From Jiangellales bacterium (GTDB taxonomy: Bacteria > Actinomycetota > Actinomycetes > Jiangellales > Jiangellaceae): a stretch of 64,000 nucleotides of DNA. Below the pieces are notes generated by a model. It was not told the origin of the DNA. It made no database searches and was given only the letters and a program-made list of their open reading frames with translations. The position numbers and the translations under genes were made by a program. Location of the stretch: assembly GCA_030447955.1 (NCBI GenBank), contig JAUJNY010000001.1:401381-465380 (forward strand). Direction: 5' to 3'. This document shows, piece by piece, positions 43,352-51,931 of this stretch. Numbering within the stretch: position 1 is the stretch's first letter; each line of letters begins with the position of its first letter.

Positions 43352-43882
43352 CTAACGAGAAACCCTCGAGTCCCCGCGACGCCGCAGCCACACTGCCGCG
43401 GTACCGGCGCCAGCGACGGCCACTCCCCCGGCGATCGCGCCAACAGCAGCGATGTCATTGCCGGTCTCAGGCGCCGGTCCGGCGTCTGCGCCGGTCGCGC
43501 CGTCACGGAGTGAGGCGGGGATGTCGTCGCCGCGGAGCCGCTCGGTCGCGGTGCAGATGTCCTCGTACGGGTCGGTGTCGTCGTTCGGGTGGAACTCGTA
43601 CGTTGCCCCGACGACGTACGTGCTGTCGGCCGAGGTCGCGGAGCTCCCCTCTGGGAGGGACGTCCCGATCACCCGTACGGTCCCTCCGTCGCTGGTGAGA
43701 ACCGTGGCCACTCGGCCATGTAGCTCAGTGGCGATGACCCGCCCGACGAACGCATGCGGCGAAGGTTCCGGCGTGCCAACGGCACAAGACGCGGACGCCG
43801 GCGGTGCCGCAATAACCACCCAGCCGAACAGGCCGGTGGCTGTCGAGAGAAGTAGTGCGCTTTGGCGCTGACGGGAGCTCAT
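43352..43882 (-). CDS. small secreted protein with sortase-like C-terminal anchor
   Basis: The 176-residue product has a signal peptide (ALLLSTATGLFGWVVIAAPPASAS). The mature part has two Cys residues (C33, C110) and beta-strand patterns such as FVGRVIATELHGRVATVLTSDGGTVRVIG. At the C-terminus PAPETG (136-141) precedes a hydrophobic helix (AAVGAIAGGVAVAGAGTAAVWL) and a basic end RRRGDSR. This tripartite layout is that of sortase substrates; the motif is a variant of LPxTG, so anchoring is plausible but unproven. A plain membrane-anchored protein is the alternative. No sortase gene is nearby. Confidence 0.65.
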   Translation of the reverse strand: MSSRQRQSALLLSTATGLFGWVVIAAPPASASCAVGTPEPSPHAFVGRVIATELHGRVATVLTSDGGTVRVIGTSLPEGSSATSADSTYVVGATYEFHPNDDTDPYEDICTATERLRGDDIPASLRDGATGADAGPAPETGNDIAAVGAIAGGVAVAGAGTAAVWLRRRGDSRVSR

Positions 43883-43943
43883 GTCCGCTCAGACGCCACC
43901 ACCGATCCCACGGTTCCGCCCAGGCGGAGGCGGTCGCGGTTTC

Positions 43944-44438
43944 TCAGCGGTAGTTGGTGAACTGCAGGGCGATGTCGAGATCGCGCTCCTTGAGCAGCTG
44001 GATCACCTGCTGCAAGTCGTCTTTCTTCTTCGCCGAGACGCGCAGCTCGTCACCCTGCACCTGCACCCGTACGCCCTTGGGCCCCTCGTCGCGGACGATC
44101 TTGGAGACGCGCTTGGCGTTCTCTTGGGAGATGCCCTGCGTCAAAGCGGCGCCGATCCGGTACGACCTCCCGGATGCCCGGGGCTCCCCGGCGTCGAGCG
44201 CCTTGAGCGACACGCCGCGCTTGACCAGCTTGTCCTTGAACACGTCGAGCGCGGCCTTCGCCCGCTCCTCCGTACTCGCCTCGATCTCGACGGCGAGCTC
44301 GCCCGCCCACCGGATGCTGGCCTCGGTGCCCCTGAAGTCGAAGCGCTGCCCGATCTCACGAGCCGCCTGGTTGAGCGCGTTGTCGACCTCCTGCCGGTCG
44401 ACCTTGCTGACGATGTCGAACGAGGAATCCCCGGCCAC
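43944..44438 (-). CDS. yajQ: YajQ-family nucleotide-binding protein
   Basis: YajQ-like proteins bind nucleotides, and some act as cyclic-di-GMP effectors; no role is established in actinobacteria. The 164-residue length is standard. Visible family blocks are [21 protein letters not shown] at the N-terminus, [46 protein letters not shown] and the C-terminal [18 protein letters not shown]. It is transcribed away from the tRNA-Tyr gene, 57 bp off. A partial decayed copy lies 1.4 kb to the left. Confidence 0.94.
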   Translation of the reverse strand: MAGDSSFDIVSKVDRQEVDNALNQAAREIGQRFDFRGTEASIRWAGELAVEIEASTEERAKAALDVFKDKLVKRGVSLKALDAGEPRASGRSYRIGAALTQGISQENAKRVSKIVRDEGPKGVRVQVQGDELRVSAKKKDDLQQVIQLLKERDLDIALQFTNYR

Positions 44439-44479
44439 GCTCGCTCCTCCGCTCCGTCGTACGGCCAGCGCCGGTCGGC

Positions 44480-44485
44480 TATCCT
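44480..44485 (+). promoter_or_regulatory. -10 box of tRNA-Tyr
   Basis: TATCCT with CG after it lies 10 nt before the tRNA-Tyr 5' end; the same TATCCTCG string precedes tRNA-Thr at 44708. No clear -35 box is seen. Confidence 0.45.
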
Positions 44486-44495
44486 CGCACCGCCC

Positions 44496-44580
44496 GGCAG
44501 GTTGCCCGAGCGGCCAAAGGGAGCGGTCTGTAAAACCGTCGGCTCAGCCTACGTTGGTTCGAATCCAACACCTGCCACCA
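44496..44580 (+). tRNA. tRNA-Tyr (anticodon GTA)
   Basis: The acceptor GGCAGGT pairs with ACCTGCC, and the anticodon GTA is at 44530-44532 in a CTGTAAA loop. A long variable arm makes it a class II tRNA, as for bacterial tRNA-Tyr. CCA is encoded (44578-44580). Confidence 0.96.
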
Positions 44581-44707
44581 CATGTGATCACCGTCCGCGG
44601 TAGGGGGATGCAGGTTGCTCGTCCCGCTGACTGGGGACGGCGATCTTGCCCTCGTACGGCCACCGCCCACGCCCGCACGCGGGCCGGGAGAGCCGGTGCG
44701 CGGCGTG

Positions 44708-44713
44708 TATCCT
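44708..44713 (+). promoter_or_regulatory. -10 box of tRNA-Thr
   Basis: TATCCT lies 12 nt before the tRNA-Thr 5' end, repeating the arrangement at tRNA-Tyr. Confidence 0.45.
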
Positions 44714-44725
44714 CGACCCCTGCTC

Positions 44726-44798
44726 GCCCCAATAGCTCAGTCGGCAGAGCGTCTCCATGGTAAGGAGAAGGTCTACGGTTCGATTCCGTATTGGGGCT
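44726..44798 (+). tRNA. tRNA-Thr (anticodon GGT)
   Basis: A GCCCCAA acceptor pairs with TTGGGGC. The anticodon loop ATGGTAA has GGT at its centre, and the T arm CTACGGTTCGATTCCGTA is regular. CCA is not encoded. Confidence 0.96.
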
Positions 44799-44844
44799 CT
44801 GTGGCCGTCCGCCCGGATGCCCCTCAACCGGCCGGTGGTCCCAC

Positions 44845-44917
44845 GGCGGTGTAGCTCAGACGGTAGAGCAAGCGGCTCATAATCGCTGTGTCGCCGGTTC
44901 GAGTCCGGCCACCGCTA
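44845..44917 (+). tRNA. tRNA-Met (elongator, anticodon CAT)
   Basis: The acceptor GGCGGTG pairs with CACCGCT with a G-U first pair. The anticodon loop CTCATAA has CAT, and the T arm GCCGGTTCGAGTCCGGC is perfect. A paired first position, together with D-loop sequence, marks an elongator rather than initiator tRNA. CCA is not encoded. Confidence 0.92.
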
Positions 44918-44978
44918 CGATCCATCCCCAGCGCGGCCCGCACGGCGCGCGACCCGTACGACGTGAGGAAGGCACCCC

Positions 44979-45149
44979 GTGGCCGCCAAGAGCGCCGACG
45001 TCCGACCCAAGATCACGATGGCTTGCACGGAGTGCAAGGAGCGCAACTACATCACGAAGAAGAACCGGCGCAACGACCCCGACCGGCTCGAGCTCAAGAA
45101 GTTCTGCTCGCGGTGCCGGCAGCACACCTCGCACCGCGAGACGCGCTGA
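44979..45149 (+). CDS. rpmG: 50S ribosomal protein L33
   Basis: L33 is a small zinc-ribbon protein of the large subunit. The 56-residue product includes [17 protein letters not shown] and the second Cys pair in [17 protein letters not shown], so it is the zinc-binding (C+) form. GTG start follows GTGAGGAAGG at 8-10 nt. It sits 61 bp behind tRNA-Met, the position of rpmG in many actinobacteria. Confidence 0.95.
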   Translation: MAAKSADVRPKITMACTECKERNYITKKNRRNDPDRLELKKFCSRCRQHTSHRETR

Positions 45150-45154
45150 GCGCA

Positions 45155-45547
45155 GTGCTGCGCGAGGGCCCCATCCCCGCTGCCGTCCACGGGGGAGTCG
45201 AGTACGCGGCGGGGGTGTTCCTCATCGCCGCCCCCTTCCTGCTGGCGTATCAGTCCGGGGCCGCCGTCGCCGCCTCGATCGTCGTGGGTCTGGCGATCCT
45301 GGCGCTCACCGCGACCTCCACGCTCCCCACCGGGCTGGTCGCGGCGATCACCCCGGGCGTGCATGTCACGGTCGACTACGTGAGCGTCGTTCTGCTCGTG
45401 GCGCTGCCTTTCGTCCTCGGCTTCCGCGCCGAGACGCGCCCCACCACGGTCTTCATCGCGTTGGGCGTCGCACACCTGCTGCTCACGATCGGCACCCGCT
45501 TCCCCGAACCCTCGCGGGACGAGGTAGCCCCGCCGGCCTCCCCCTGA
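45155..45547 (+). CDS. small integral membrane protein
   Basis: I cannot assign a function. The 130-residue product from GTG 45155 has four hydrophobic segments (AAGVFLIAAPFLLAY; AAVAASIVVGLAILALTA; VDYVSVVLLVALPFVLGF; TTVFIALGVAHLLLTIG) linked by short loops, a four-helix membrane protein by eye. It starts 5 bp after rpmG, so it is probably cotranscribed, and ends 7 bp before the MaoC gene. The frame is open upstream across rpmG, but that part is a shadow. Confidence 0.6.
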   Translation: MLREGPIPAAVHGGVEYAAGVFLIAAPFLLAYQSGAAVAASIVVGLAILALTATSTLPTGLVAAITPGVHVTVDYVSVVLLVALPFVLGFRAETRPTTVFIALGVAHLLLTIGTRFPEPSRDEVAPPASP

Positions 45548-45554
45548 GGCACGC

Positions 45555-46025
45555 ATGCCGCTGGACGCTTCGCTCGTCGGCAAGACCTACCCACCGACCG
45601 AGCCGTACGAGGTGGGCAGGGAGAAGGTCCGCGAGTTCGCCGACGCGATCGGCGACCCGGACGCGGCCTACCGTGACGAGCGAGTCGCTCGCGAGCTCGG
45701 CCATGCCGATGTGGTGGCGCCTCCCACCTTCGCGGTGGTCGTGGCGTTCCGGGCCCTGGACGTCATCGTCGCCGACCCGGACCTGGGGCTGGACTACTCC
45801 CGCGTCCTGCACGGCGACCAGCGCTTTGCCTACACCCGCCCGGTACGGGCGGGCGACCGGCTGAGCGCGACGGCGACGATCGACACCATCCGCGCAGCCG
45901 CCGGCAACGATCTGCTGACCGTACGCAGCGAGATCGCCACCGTCGACGGCGAACACGTGTGCACGGCGACCACGACGTTCGTGGCCCGGCCGGCTGCGGC
46001 CGAGGATGCGGCGGAGCAGCGGTGA
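45555..46025 (+). CDS. MaoC-family dehydratase subunit, N-terminal hotdog (HadA-like)
   Basis: The 156-residue product has the FAS1-type MaoC hotdog fold: VGKTYPPTEPYEVGREKVREFADAIGD, then VAPPTFAVVVAFRALDVI and LHGDQRFAYTRPVRAGDRL. It lacks the catalytic DxNPIH block, which the partner gene downstream carries, so the two form a heterodimer. The order rpmG-hadA-hadB is that of mycobacteria, where the enzyme dehydrates beta-hydroxyacyl-ACP. The role in a non-mycolate organism is uncertain. Confidence 0.82.
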   Translation: MPLDASLVGKTYPPTEPYEVGREKVREFADAIGDPDAAYRDERVARELGHADVVAPPTFAVVVAFRALDVIVADPDLGLDYSRVLHGDQRFAYTRPVRAGDRLSATATIDTIRAAAGNDLLTVRSEIATVDGEHVCTATTTFVARPAAAEDAAEQR

Positions 46026-46444
46026 GGCCGCGCTGGGAGGACGTCGAGGCCGGCGCGGCGCTCCCGCAGCGGGAGTTCCGGGTCACCCGCGCCAACCTGG
46101 TGCGCTACGCCGGCGCGGCCGGGGACTTCAACCCGATCCACTGGAACGAGCGGTTCGCCCGGGCCGTCGGCCTTCCCGACGTCATCGCTCACGGCATGCT
46201 CACCATGGCGCTCGCCGCCCGCGTCCTGACCGAGTGGGCCGGCGATCCGGCTGCGGTCGTCGAGTACGGCGTGCGCTTCACCCGGCCCGTGGTGGTGCCC
46301 GACGACGACACCGGGGCGACCCTCACGGTCGACGCCACTGTGGGTGACAAGCTCGACGGTCGTCGCGTCACACTGAGCCTGACCGCTCGCTGCGCCGGTG
46401 TGGGGGTGCTCTCGAGGGCGCGGGCCGTCGTCCAGCTCGCCTGA
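46022..46444 (+). CDS. MaoC-family dehydratase subunit with catalytic motif (HadB-like)
   Basis: The 140-residue product carries the hydratase 2 motif with the catalytic Asp and His in AAGDFNPIHWNERFA, followed by GLPDVIAHGMLTMALAARVL. GTG 46022 overlaps the HadA-like stop by 4 bp; the open frame upstream to 45959 is a shadow. Together with the upstream gene it makes a two-part beta-hydroxyacyl dehydratase. No third (HadC-like) subunit follows. Confidence 0.85.
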   Translation: MRPRWEDVEAGAALPQREFRVTRANLVRYAGAAGDFNPIHWNERFARAVGLPDVIAHGMLTMALAARVLTEWAGDPAAVVEYGVRFTRPVVVPDDDTGATLTVDATVGDKLDGRRVTLSLTARCAGVGVLSRARAVVQLA

Positions 46445-46484
46445 CCGATCGGGATCCTGCCGATTTCCGGACCTCCGCGGACTG

Positions 46485-46524
46485 GTCAGACTTACGCCGG
46501 GCCCCGACCCGGTGTCGGTCTGAC
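46485..46524 (+). terminator. compound hairpin after the MaoC pair
   Basis: Outer arms GTCAGAC / GTCTGAC and inner arms CGCCGGG / CCCGGTG (one G-U) form a two-part stem 41 bp after the HadB-like stop. It separates the rpmG-MaoC unit from murB. Confidence 0.65.
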
Positions 46525-46581
46525 AACTGGCGCAGGCCGCGCGCGGCCGGCCGGTCCCGGGGTGCGCGGCCGTACCCTTTT

Positions 46582-47610
46582 GTGCTCGTGCATGAGCAGT
46601 ACGACGTCCCGCTCGCCGACCTGACGACGCTGCGTCTCGGCGGGCCTGCGCGGCGGGTCCTCAGCGCGGAGACCGACGCCGAGGTCGTCGAGGCACTGCG
46701 GGCCTGTGACGCAGCCGGCGAACCCGTCCTCGTCCTTGGTGGCGGCAGCAACCTCGTGGTCGCTGACGAGGGCTTCCCGGGGACCGTGGTCCGCATCGTC
46801 ACCCGGGGGGTCCGGCGCCAGGACTCCGCTGCGACCGTCGGCGTTGCCGCCGGCGAGCCGTGGGACGACCTGGTCGGGCACGCGGTGGAGGCGGGCTGGT
46901 CAGGTGTGGAGGCGCTGTCCGGCATCCCGGGTCTCACCGGAGCGACGCCGATCCAGAACGTCGGCGCCTACGGCCAGGAGGTCGCCGACACGCTCACCCG
47001 CGTACGCGCGTACGACCGCCGCCGCGGCGAGGTCTGCACCTTCGACAACACCGGGTGCGGATTCACCTATCGCGGGTCCGCGTTCAAGGGCGATCCGCGG
47101 TGGGTGGTGCTCGAGGTCACCTTCGAGCTGGCCCGCGCACCGCTGGGCGCCCCCATCCGCTACGCCGAACTGGCCCGCACCCTCGGCGTCGACCTGGGAG
47201 CCCGGGCGCCGCTGGTGGACGTCCGCGCGGCGGTCCTGGCCCTGCGCCGGCGCAAGGGCATGGTCCTTGACCCCTCCGACCGCGACACCTGGAGCGCCGG
47301 CTCGTTCTTCACCAACCCCCTGGTCGACCCGGCGCTGCTCCCTCCCGGCGCCCCCTCCTGGGCGCAGCCCGACGGGCGGGTCAAGACCAGCGCGGCCTGG
47401 CTGATCGAGCGCGCGGGCTTCGGGCGGGGGTACGGCGGCGCAAGCGGCCGGGCTGCCCTGTCCACAAAGCACCCACTGGCCCTCACCAACCGGGGCGGCG
47501 CGAGCACCGCCGAGCTGCTCAGCCTTGCCCGGGAGGTCCGCTGCGGGGTGCACGAGCGCTTCGGCATCGAGCTGGTCAACGAGCCGGTCATCGTGGGCGG
47601 CAGCCTCTGA
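46582..47610 (+). CDS. murB: UDP-N-acetylenolpyruvoylglucosamine reductase
   Basis: MurB reduces UDP-GlcNAc-enolpyruvate to UDP-MurNAc with FAD and NADPH. The 342-residue protein has the FAD motif VLGGGSNLVVADEGF, SGIPGLTGATPIQNVGAYGQE, the Ser-bearing SAGSFFTNPLV and a C-terminal VNEPVIVG. It is a type I MurB with TYRGSAFKG. A TACCCT box ends 3 nt before GTG 46582, so translation may be leaderless, possibly starting at GTG 46588 instead. Confidence 0.94.
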   Translation: MLVHEQYDVPLADLTTLRLGGPARRVLSAETDAEVVEALRACDAAGEPVLVLGGGSNLVVADEGFPGTVVRIVTRGVRRQDSAATVGVAAGEPWDDLVGHAVEAGWSGVEALSGIPGLTGATPIQNVGAYGQEVADTLTRVRAYDRRRGEVCTFDNTGCGFTYRGSAFKGDPRWVVLEVTFELARAPLGAPIRYAELARTLGVDLGARAPLVDVRAAVLALRRRKGMVLDPSDRDTWSAGSFFTNPLVDPALLPPGAPSWAQPDGRVKTSAAWLIERAGFGRGYGGASGRAALSTKHPLALTNRGGASTAELLSLAREVRCGVHERFGIELVNEPVIVGGSL

Positions 47611-47623
47611 CACCTGCGCTCGG

Positions 47624-48643
47624 TCAGGCGGGGGAACGCAGCCAGGCGTCGATGCCGGCCAACATCCCGGCCTGCAGCGGCGCGGGTGCCGCGCTCGCGC
47701 GTACCGCGTCGCGGGCGAGCTCGGCGAGCTCGGCGTCGCTGCAGCCGTGCACCCGGCGGGCGAGGTCGTACTGCGCGACCAGCCGAGAGCCGAACAGCAG
47801 CGGGTCGTCGGCGCCCAATGCCACCCGTACGCCCGCAGCGCGGAGCGCAGGCAACGGGACGCCGGCCGGATGCCGGTAGACACCCAGCGCGACGTTGGAG
47901 GTGGGGCACACCTCGAGGGTGGTGCCGCAGGCGGCCAGCCGGGCGAGGGTCCCGGCGTCCTCCGCCGCTCGGACGCCGTGCCCGACCCGTTGCGCGCCGA
48001 GGACGTCCAGGCAGGCCCGTACGCTGTCCGGGCCGGCCAGCTCGCCGCCGTGCGGCACGCGGAGCAGGCCGGCGCGGGCGGCGATGCGGAAGGCGGCCGC
48101 GAAGTCCCCGATCCGACCGCGCCGCTCGTCGTTGGACAACCCGAACCCGACGACCCCACGCCCGGCGTACTGCGCCGCCAGCCGGGCGAGCGTCCGCGCG
48201 TCGAGGGGATGGCGGGTGCGGTTGGCCGCCACGACGAGACCGATGCCGACCCCCGAGCGCGCTGCTGCGGCCGCGGCCGCGTCGAGGACCAGCTCTGTGA
48301 AGGCGGTGATCCCGCCGAAGCGCGCGGCGTACCCAGACGGGTCCACCTGCAGCTCCAGCCACGCCGAACCCTCGGCCGCCTCGTCCTCGGCCGCCTCGCG
48401 CACCAGCCGGCGGACATCCGCCTCGTCTCGCAGGACGGACCGCGCGGTGTCATACAGCCGCTGGAAGCGGAACCAGCCGCGCTCGTCGGCGGCGGAGAGC
48501 CGCGGCGGCCACTGCCCGCGCAGGGAGTCCGGCAGCCGGACGCCGTGCCGGTCGGCGAGTTCCACCAACGTCGGGTGGCGCATGGATCCGGTGAAGTGCA
48601 GGTGCAGGTGAGCCTTCGGGAGCGTGCGCAGGTCACGCGTCAT
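47624..48643 (-). CDS. add: adenosine deaminase
   Basis: The enzyme converts adenosine to inosine. The 339-residue protein begins with the zinc site KAHLHLHFTGS, then shows GFGLSNDE, PHGGELAG (His/Gly-Glu catalytic pair), the QRVGHGVRAAED His, the EVCPTSN motif and LGADDPLLF with the second-metal Asp pair. FTGS replaces the usual LEGS/LDGS variant at the first motif. It is convergent with murB and lies 15 bp after aspC on the same strand. Confidence 0.9.
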   Translation of the reverse strand: MTRDLRTLPKAHLHLHFTGSMRHPTLVELADRHGVRLPDSLRGQWPPRLSAADERGWFRFQRLYDTARSVLRDEADVRRLVREAAEDEAAEGSAWLELQVDPSGYAARFGGITAFTELVLDAAAAAAARSGVGIGLVVAANRTRHPLDARTLARLAAQYAGRGVVGFGLSNDERRGRIGDFAAAFRIAARAGLLRVPHGGELAGPDSVRACLDVLGAQRVGHGVRAAEDAGTLARLAACGTTLEVCPTSNVALGVYRHPAGVPLPALRAAGVRVALGADDPLLFGSRLVAQYDLARRVHGCSDAELAELARDAVRASAAPAPLQAGMLAGIDAWLRSPA

Positions 48644-48658
48644 CCGTGGAACCGCCGC

Positions 48659-49885
48659 TCAGCGGACCTCCCCGAACAGCTTGACGAGCCGGGACGCACC
48701 CTCGACGAGGTCGTCGTCGCCGAGGGCGTAGGACAGCCGTAGATATCCCTCCGTTCCGAACGCCTCTCCGGGCACCAGAGCCACCTCGACCTCCTCCAGC
48801 ACCAGCTGGGCCAGCTCGGCGCTGGTCGACGGGCGGCGCCCGCGCAGCTCCCGGCCGAGCAGCTCGCGCACCGAGGGGTAGACGTAGAAGGCACCCTGCG
48901 GCTCGGGGCACACGACCCCGTGGACGTCCGCGAGCATCCCTACCAGCGTCCGCCGTCGGCGGTCGAACGCGGCGTGCATCTCGGCCACCGTGGACAGGTC
49001 GCCGCTCACCGCGGCGAGCGCCGCGACCTGCGAGACGTTCGCGACGTTGCTCGACAGGTGGGACTGCAGGTTGGTGGCGGCGCTGACCACGTCGGGAGGG
49101 CCGATCAGCCAGCCCACCCGCCACCCGGTCATCGCGTACGTCTTGGCCACCCCGTTGAGCACGACGCAGGTGTCGGCGAGCTCGGGCACCTCGACCGGCA
49201 TCGACGAGAAGTGCGCGTCCCCGTACACCAGGTGCTCGTAGATCTCGTCGGTGACCACCCACAGCCCGTGCTCATGCGCCCACCGGCCGATCTCCCGTAC
49301 TTCCTCCGGCGGGTACACCGCGCCGGTCGGGTTCGACGGCGAGCAGAACAGCAGCGCTTTGGCCCGCGGTGACCTGCGCCGGGCCGCCTCCAGCTGCTCG
49401 ACGCTGACCCGGTACCCACTCGACTCGTCGGCCACGACCTCGACGGGGACTCCCCCGGCGAGGCGGATCGCTTCGGGGTACGTCGTCCAGTACGGGGTCG
49501 GCAGCAGCACCTCGTCACCCGGGTCGAGCAGCGTCGCGAACGCCGCGTACACCGCCTGCTTGCCACCGTTGGTGACGAGGACCTGAGAGGGGTCCACCTG
49601 CAGGCCCGAGTCGCGCGCTGTCTTGGCGGCCACCGCCTCACGCAGCTCGGGCAACCCACCGGCCGGGCTGTAGCGGTGGTTGCGGGGGTCATGGCAGGCG
49701 GCTGCCGCGGCCCGCACGACCTGCTCGGGAGTGGGGAAGTCGGGCTCCCCGGCGGCGAATCCGATGACGTGCCGCCCGGCCGCTCGCAGCTCCTTGGCCT
49801 TGGCGTCAACGGCCAGGGTGGCCGACTCGGTGATGGCGCCGATCCGGGCGGAGATCCGACGCGGTGGCGTGCCTGCGGCGCTCAT
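48659..49885 (-). CDS. aspC: aspartate aminotransferase (class I/II PLP)
   Basis: This fold-type I PLP enzyme transfers the amino group between aspartate and 2-oxoglutarate. The 408-residue protein starts [19 protein letters not shown] and contains [19 protein letters not shown], the [10 protein letters not shown] Asp/Tyr, the Schiff-base Lys in [15 protein letters not shown] and [14 protein letters not shown] with the C-terminal Arg. It matches the actinobacterial form adjoining tRNA-Trp and secE. ATG 49885 gives the conserved start; the frame is open to 49921. Confidence 0.92.
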   Translation of the reverse strand: MSAAGTPPRRISARIGAITESATLAVDAKAKELRAAGRHVIGFAAGEPDFPTPEQVVRAAAAACHDPRNHRYSPAGGLPELREAVAAKTARDSGLQVDPSQVLVTNGGKQAVYAAFATLLDPGDEVLLPTPYWTTYPEAIRLAGGVPVEVVADESSGYRVSVEQLEAARRRSPRAKALLFCSPSNPTGAVYPPEEVREIGRWAHEHGLWVVTDEIYEHLVYGDAHFSSMPVEVPELADTCVVLNGVAKTYAMTGWRVGWLIGPPDVVSAATNLQSHLSSNVANVSQVAALAAVSGDLSTVAEMHAAFDRRRRTLVGMLADVHGVVCPEPQGAFYVYPSVRELLGRELRGRRPSTSAELAQLVLEEVEVALVPGEAFGTEGYLRLSYALGDDDLVEGASRLVKLFGEVR

Positions 49886-50085
49886 GCGCCGATCGTCCAC
49901 CGCTGGCCCGTCCGACGGCAATCCCGCGGTACCGCGCCGGCCTGGCGCGATGGTCCGCCGTTCGACCGCGGCAGCCGCGACGCCCTACACTCGAGCGCTG
50001 GTGGTCCCTGACCGCAGCCGCGGCATGTCCGCACGCTCGTCCCGACGATCGGGGGATGGCGCGGCGGCGGCCGAGGTCACCGCAC

Positions 50086-50158
50086 AGGGCAGTAGCTCAA
50101 TTGGTAGAGCACCGGTCTCCAAAACCGGCGGCTGGGGGTTCGAGTCCCTCCTGCCCTG
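50086..50158 (+). tRNA. tRNA-Trp (anticodon CCA)
   Basis: AGGGCAG pairs with CTGCCCT, and the anticodon loop CTCCAAA has CCA. The gene lies 42 bp before secE, the usual trnW-secE linkage. A TACACT box (49986-49991) is far upstream; no close -10 box was seen. Confidence 0.96.
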
Positions 50159-50200
50159 CGCTGTGGACGACCGAAGAACACCGACGGACCGAGGACTGAC

Positions 50201-50482
50201 GTGACCGAGACGCGCGGCGCCACTGCCCTGCCCCAGCGCGACCCACGCGAGGTCAGCCGCACCCGCAGTGGTGGGCCGGGCGGCTGGCTGCGGTCGGCTC
50301 CCGGCCGGCTCGCCTTGTTCTACCGCCAGGTCGTCGCCGAGCTGCGCAAGGTCGTCTGGCCGACCCGTGAGCAGCTGCTCACCTACACCGCCGTCGTCCT
50401 CGTGTTCGTCGCGGTGATCATCGCGATCGTGTCGGTGCTCGACCTGGCCTTCGGTTGGCTCGTGCTCCGCATCTTCGGCTGA
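50201..50482 (+). CDS. secE: preprotein translocase subunit SecE
   Basis: SecE clamps the SecY channel. The 93-residue product has a variable N-terminus, the amphipathic motif [23 protein letters not shown] and a single C-terminal membrane helix. The GTG start directly follows a GGACTGAC stretch after tRNA-Trp. Confidence 0.95.
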   Translation: MTETRGATALPQRDPREVSRTRSGGPGGWLRSAPGRLALFYRQVVAELRKVVWPTREQLLTYTAVVLVFVAVIIAIVSVLDLAFGWLVLRIFG

Positions 50483-50535
50483 GGGACGCGTCCTCCCCCT
50501 GCCAGCAGCCACCGACTGGAGGTAGTAGCCCCCCC

Positions 50536-51369
50536 GTGACCCAACAGCAGCACGCCGACGAGCCGGCCACCGTGGTGGCGGCGCAGCCCGGCGCCGAGCC
50601 AGCCGATCCGGCCGATCCGGCCGATCCGGCCGTCGATCCGGTCGTGGATCCGGTTGTGGATCCGGTGGTGGAACCCGCTGGCGCCGAGGTGCCCGCCGAT
50701 GCGCTTTCCACTGGCGAATCCGCTGGGGAGGTCGCTGCGGACCCGGCCGGCGAGACCATGGAGGAGCCCGCGGAGGAGGAGGACGTCGATCCGCTGGCGG
50801 AGTTCCGCCGCACGCTGCGCCTTAAGCGCGGTGACTGGTTCGTCGTGCACACGTACTCCGGCATGGAGAACCGGGTGCGGGCCAACCTCGAGAGCCGCAT
50901 CGGCAGCCTCAACATGGAGGACTACATCTTCGAGGTCGCGGTCCCGCAGGAGGAGGTAGCGGAGATCAAGAGCGGACAACGCCGCATGGTCCGGCGCAAC
51001 CGCTTCCCGGGGTACGTGCTGGTGCGCATGGAGATGACCGACGAGTCGTGGGCGACGGTGCGTCACACGCCTTCGGTGACCGGTTTCGTCGGGCACTCCC
51101 ATCAGCCGCTGCCGCTCAGCCTCGACGAGGTGGAGCGGTGGCTGGCTCCGACCGTGGTGGAGATCCGAAAGAAGGAGACCAAGACCCCTGTCGAGGTCGT
51201 CGACTTCGAGGTCGGCGACTCCGTCATGGTCGTGGACGGACCGTTCGCGACGCTGCACGCCACCATCAACGAGATCAACCCCGACGCTCAGAAGGTCAAG
51301 GGACTGGTCGAGATCTTCGGTCGCGAGACACCTGTCGAGCTGTCCTTCAGCCAGATCCAGAAGCTCTAG
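50536..51369 (+). CDS. nusG: transcription termination/antitermination factor NusG with N-terminal extension
   Basis: NusG binds RNA polymerase and links it to Rho and the ribosome. The 277-residue product has a ~90-residue acidic, Pro/Val/Asp-rich N-terminus made mostly of tandem repeats, then the NGN core ([36 protein letters not shown]) and a KOW domain ([20 protein letters not shown]). GTG 50536 is preceded by GGAGGTAGTAG; the open frame to 50455 overlaps secE and is not used. The long N-terminal part is usual for actinobacterial NusG, though repeat content is not. Confidence 0.94.
   Translation: MTQQQHADEPATVVAAQPGAEPADPADPADPAVDPVVDPVVDPVVEPAGAEVPADALSTGESAGEVAADPAGETMEEPAEEEDVDPLAEFRRTLRLKRGDWFVVHTYSGMENRVRANLESRIGSLNMEDYIFEVAVPQEEVAEIKSGQRRMVRRNRFPGYVLVRMEMTDESWATVRHTPSVTGFVGHSHQPLPLSLDEVERWLAPTVVEIRKKETKTPVEVVDFEVGDSVMVVDGPFATLHATINEINPDAQKVKGLVEIFGRETPVELSFSQIQKL
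50602..50676 (+). repeat. 9-bp and 12-bp tandem repeats in nusG
   Basis: Three exact GCCGATCCG units (50602-50628) and four imperfect 12-bp units (consensus GTGGTGGATCCG, 50629-50676) encode PADPADPA and VVDP repeats in the NusG N-terminal extension. Confidence 0.92.
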
Positions 51370-51385
51370 TAAGGAACCCGCGAGC

Positions 51386-51817
51386 ATGCCTCCCAAGAAG
51401 AAGGTCGCAGCCGTCATCAAGCTGCAGATCAACGCCGGCGCCGCAACGCCGGCACCGCCGGTCGGCCCGGCCCTGGGTCAGCACGGCGTCAACATCATGG
51501 AGTTCTGCAAGGCCTACAACGCCGCGACCGAGGCCCAGCGCGGAAACGTGGTGCCGGTCGAGATCACCGTCATGGAGGACCGCTCGTTCACCTTCGTGAC
51601 CAAGACGCCTCCGGCGTCCCGGCTGATCCTCAAGGCTGCCGGCGTCGACAAGGGCTCCGGTGAGCCGCAGGCGACCAAGGTCGCCCGGCTCAGCCGCGCA
51701 CAGCTGCGCGAGATCGCCGAGCAGAAGATGCCCGACCTCAACGCCAACGACCTCGACGCCGCCGAGCGCATCATCGCCGGTACCGCCCGGCAGATGGGTG
51801 TCACGATCGAGGGTTGA
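51386..51817 (+). CDS. rplK: 50S ribosomal protein L11
   Basis: L11 forms the GTPase-associated centre and the thiopeptide-binding site. The 143-residue product has [31 protein letters not shown] with the proline-rich segment contacted by thiostrepton, and the RNA-binding C-terminal [14 protein letters not shown]. It is cotranscribed with nusG (17-bp gap, AAGGAACC). No odd residues were seen. Confidence 0.97.
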   Translation: MPPKKKVAAVIKLQINAGAATPAPPVGPALGQHGVNIMEFCKAYNAATEAQRGNVVPVEITVMEDRSFTFVTKTPPASRLILKAAGVDKGSGEPQATKVARLSRAQLREIAEQKMPDLNANDLDAAERIIAGTARQMGVTIEG

Positions 51818-51931
51818 GCGCAGGAGGCGCGGCCCTTGCCTCACCCATACCGTTCGACCAGTACCGTCCGACCAGTGGCAGGGCCGGCGCTCGGCCCGTA
51901 CCACGACTCCTCAACACGCAGGGAGCAGCAC

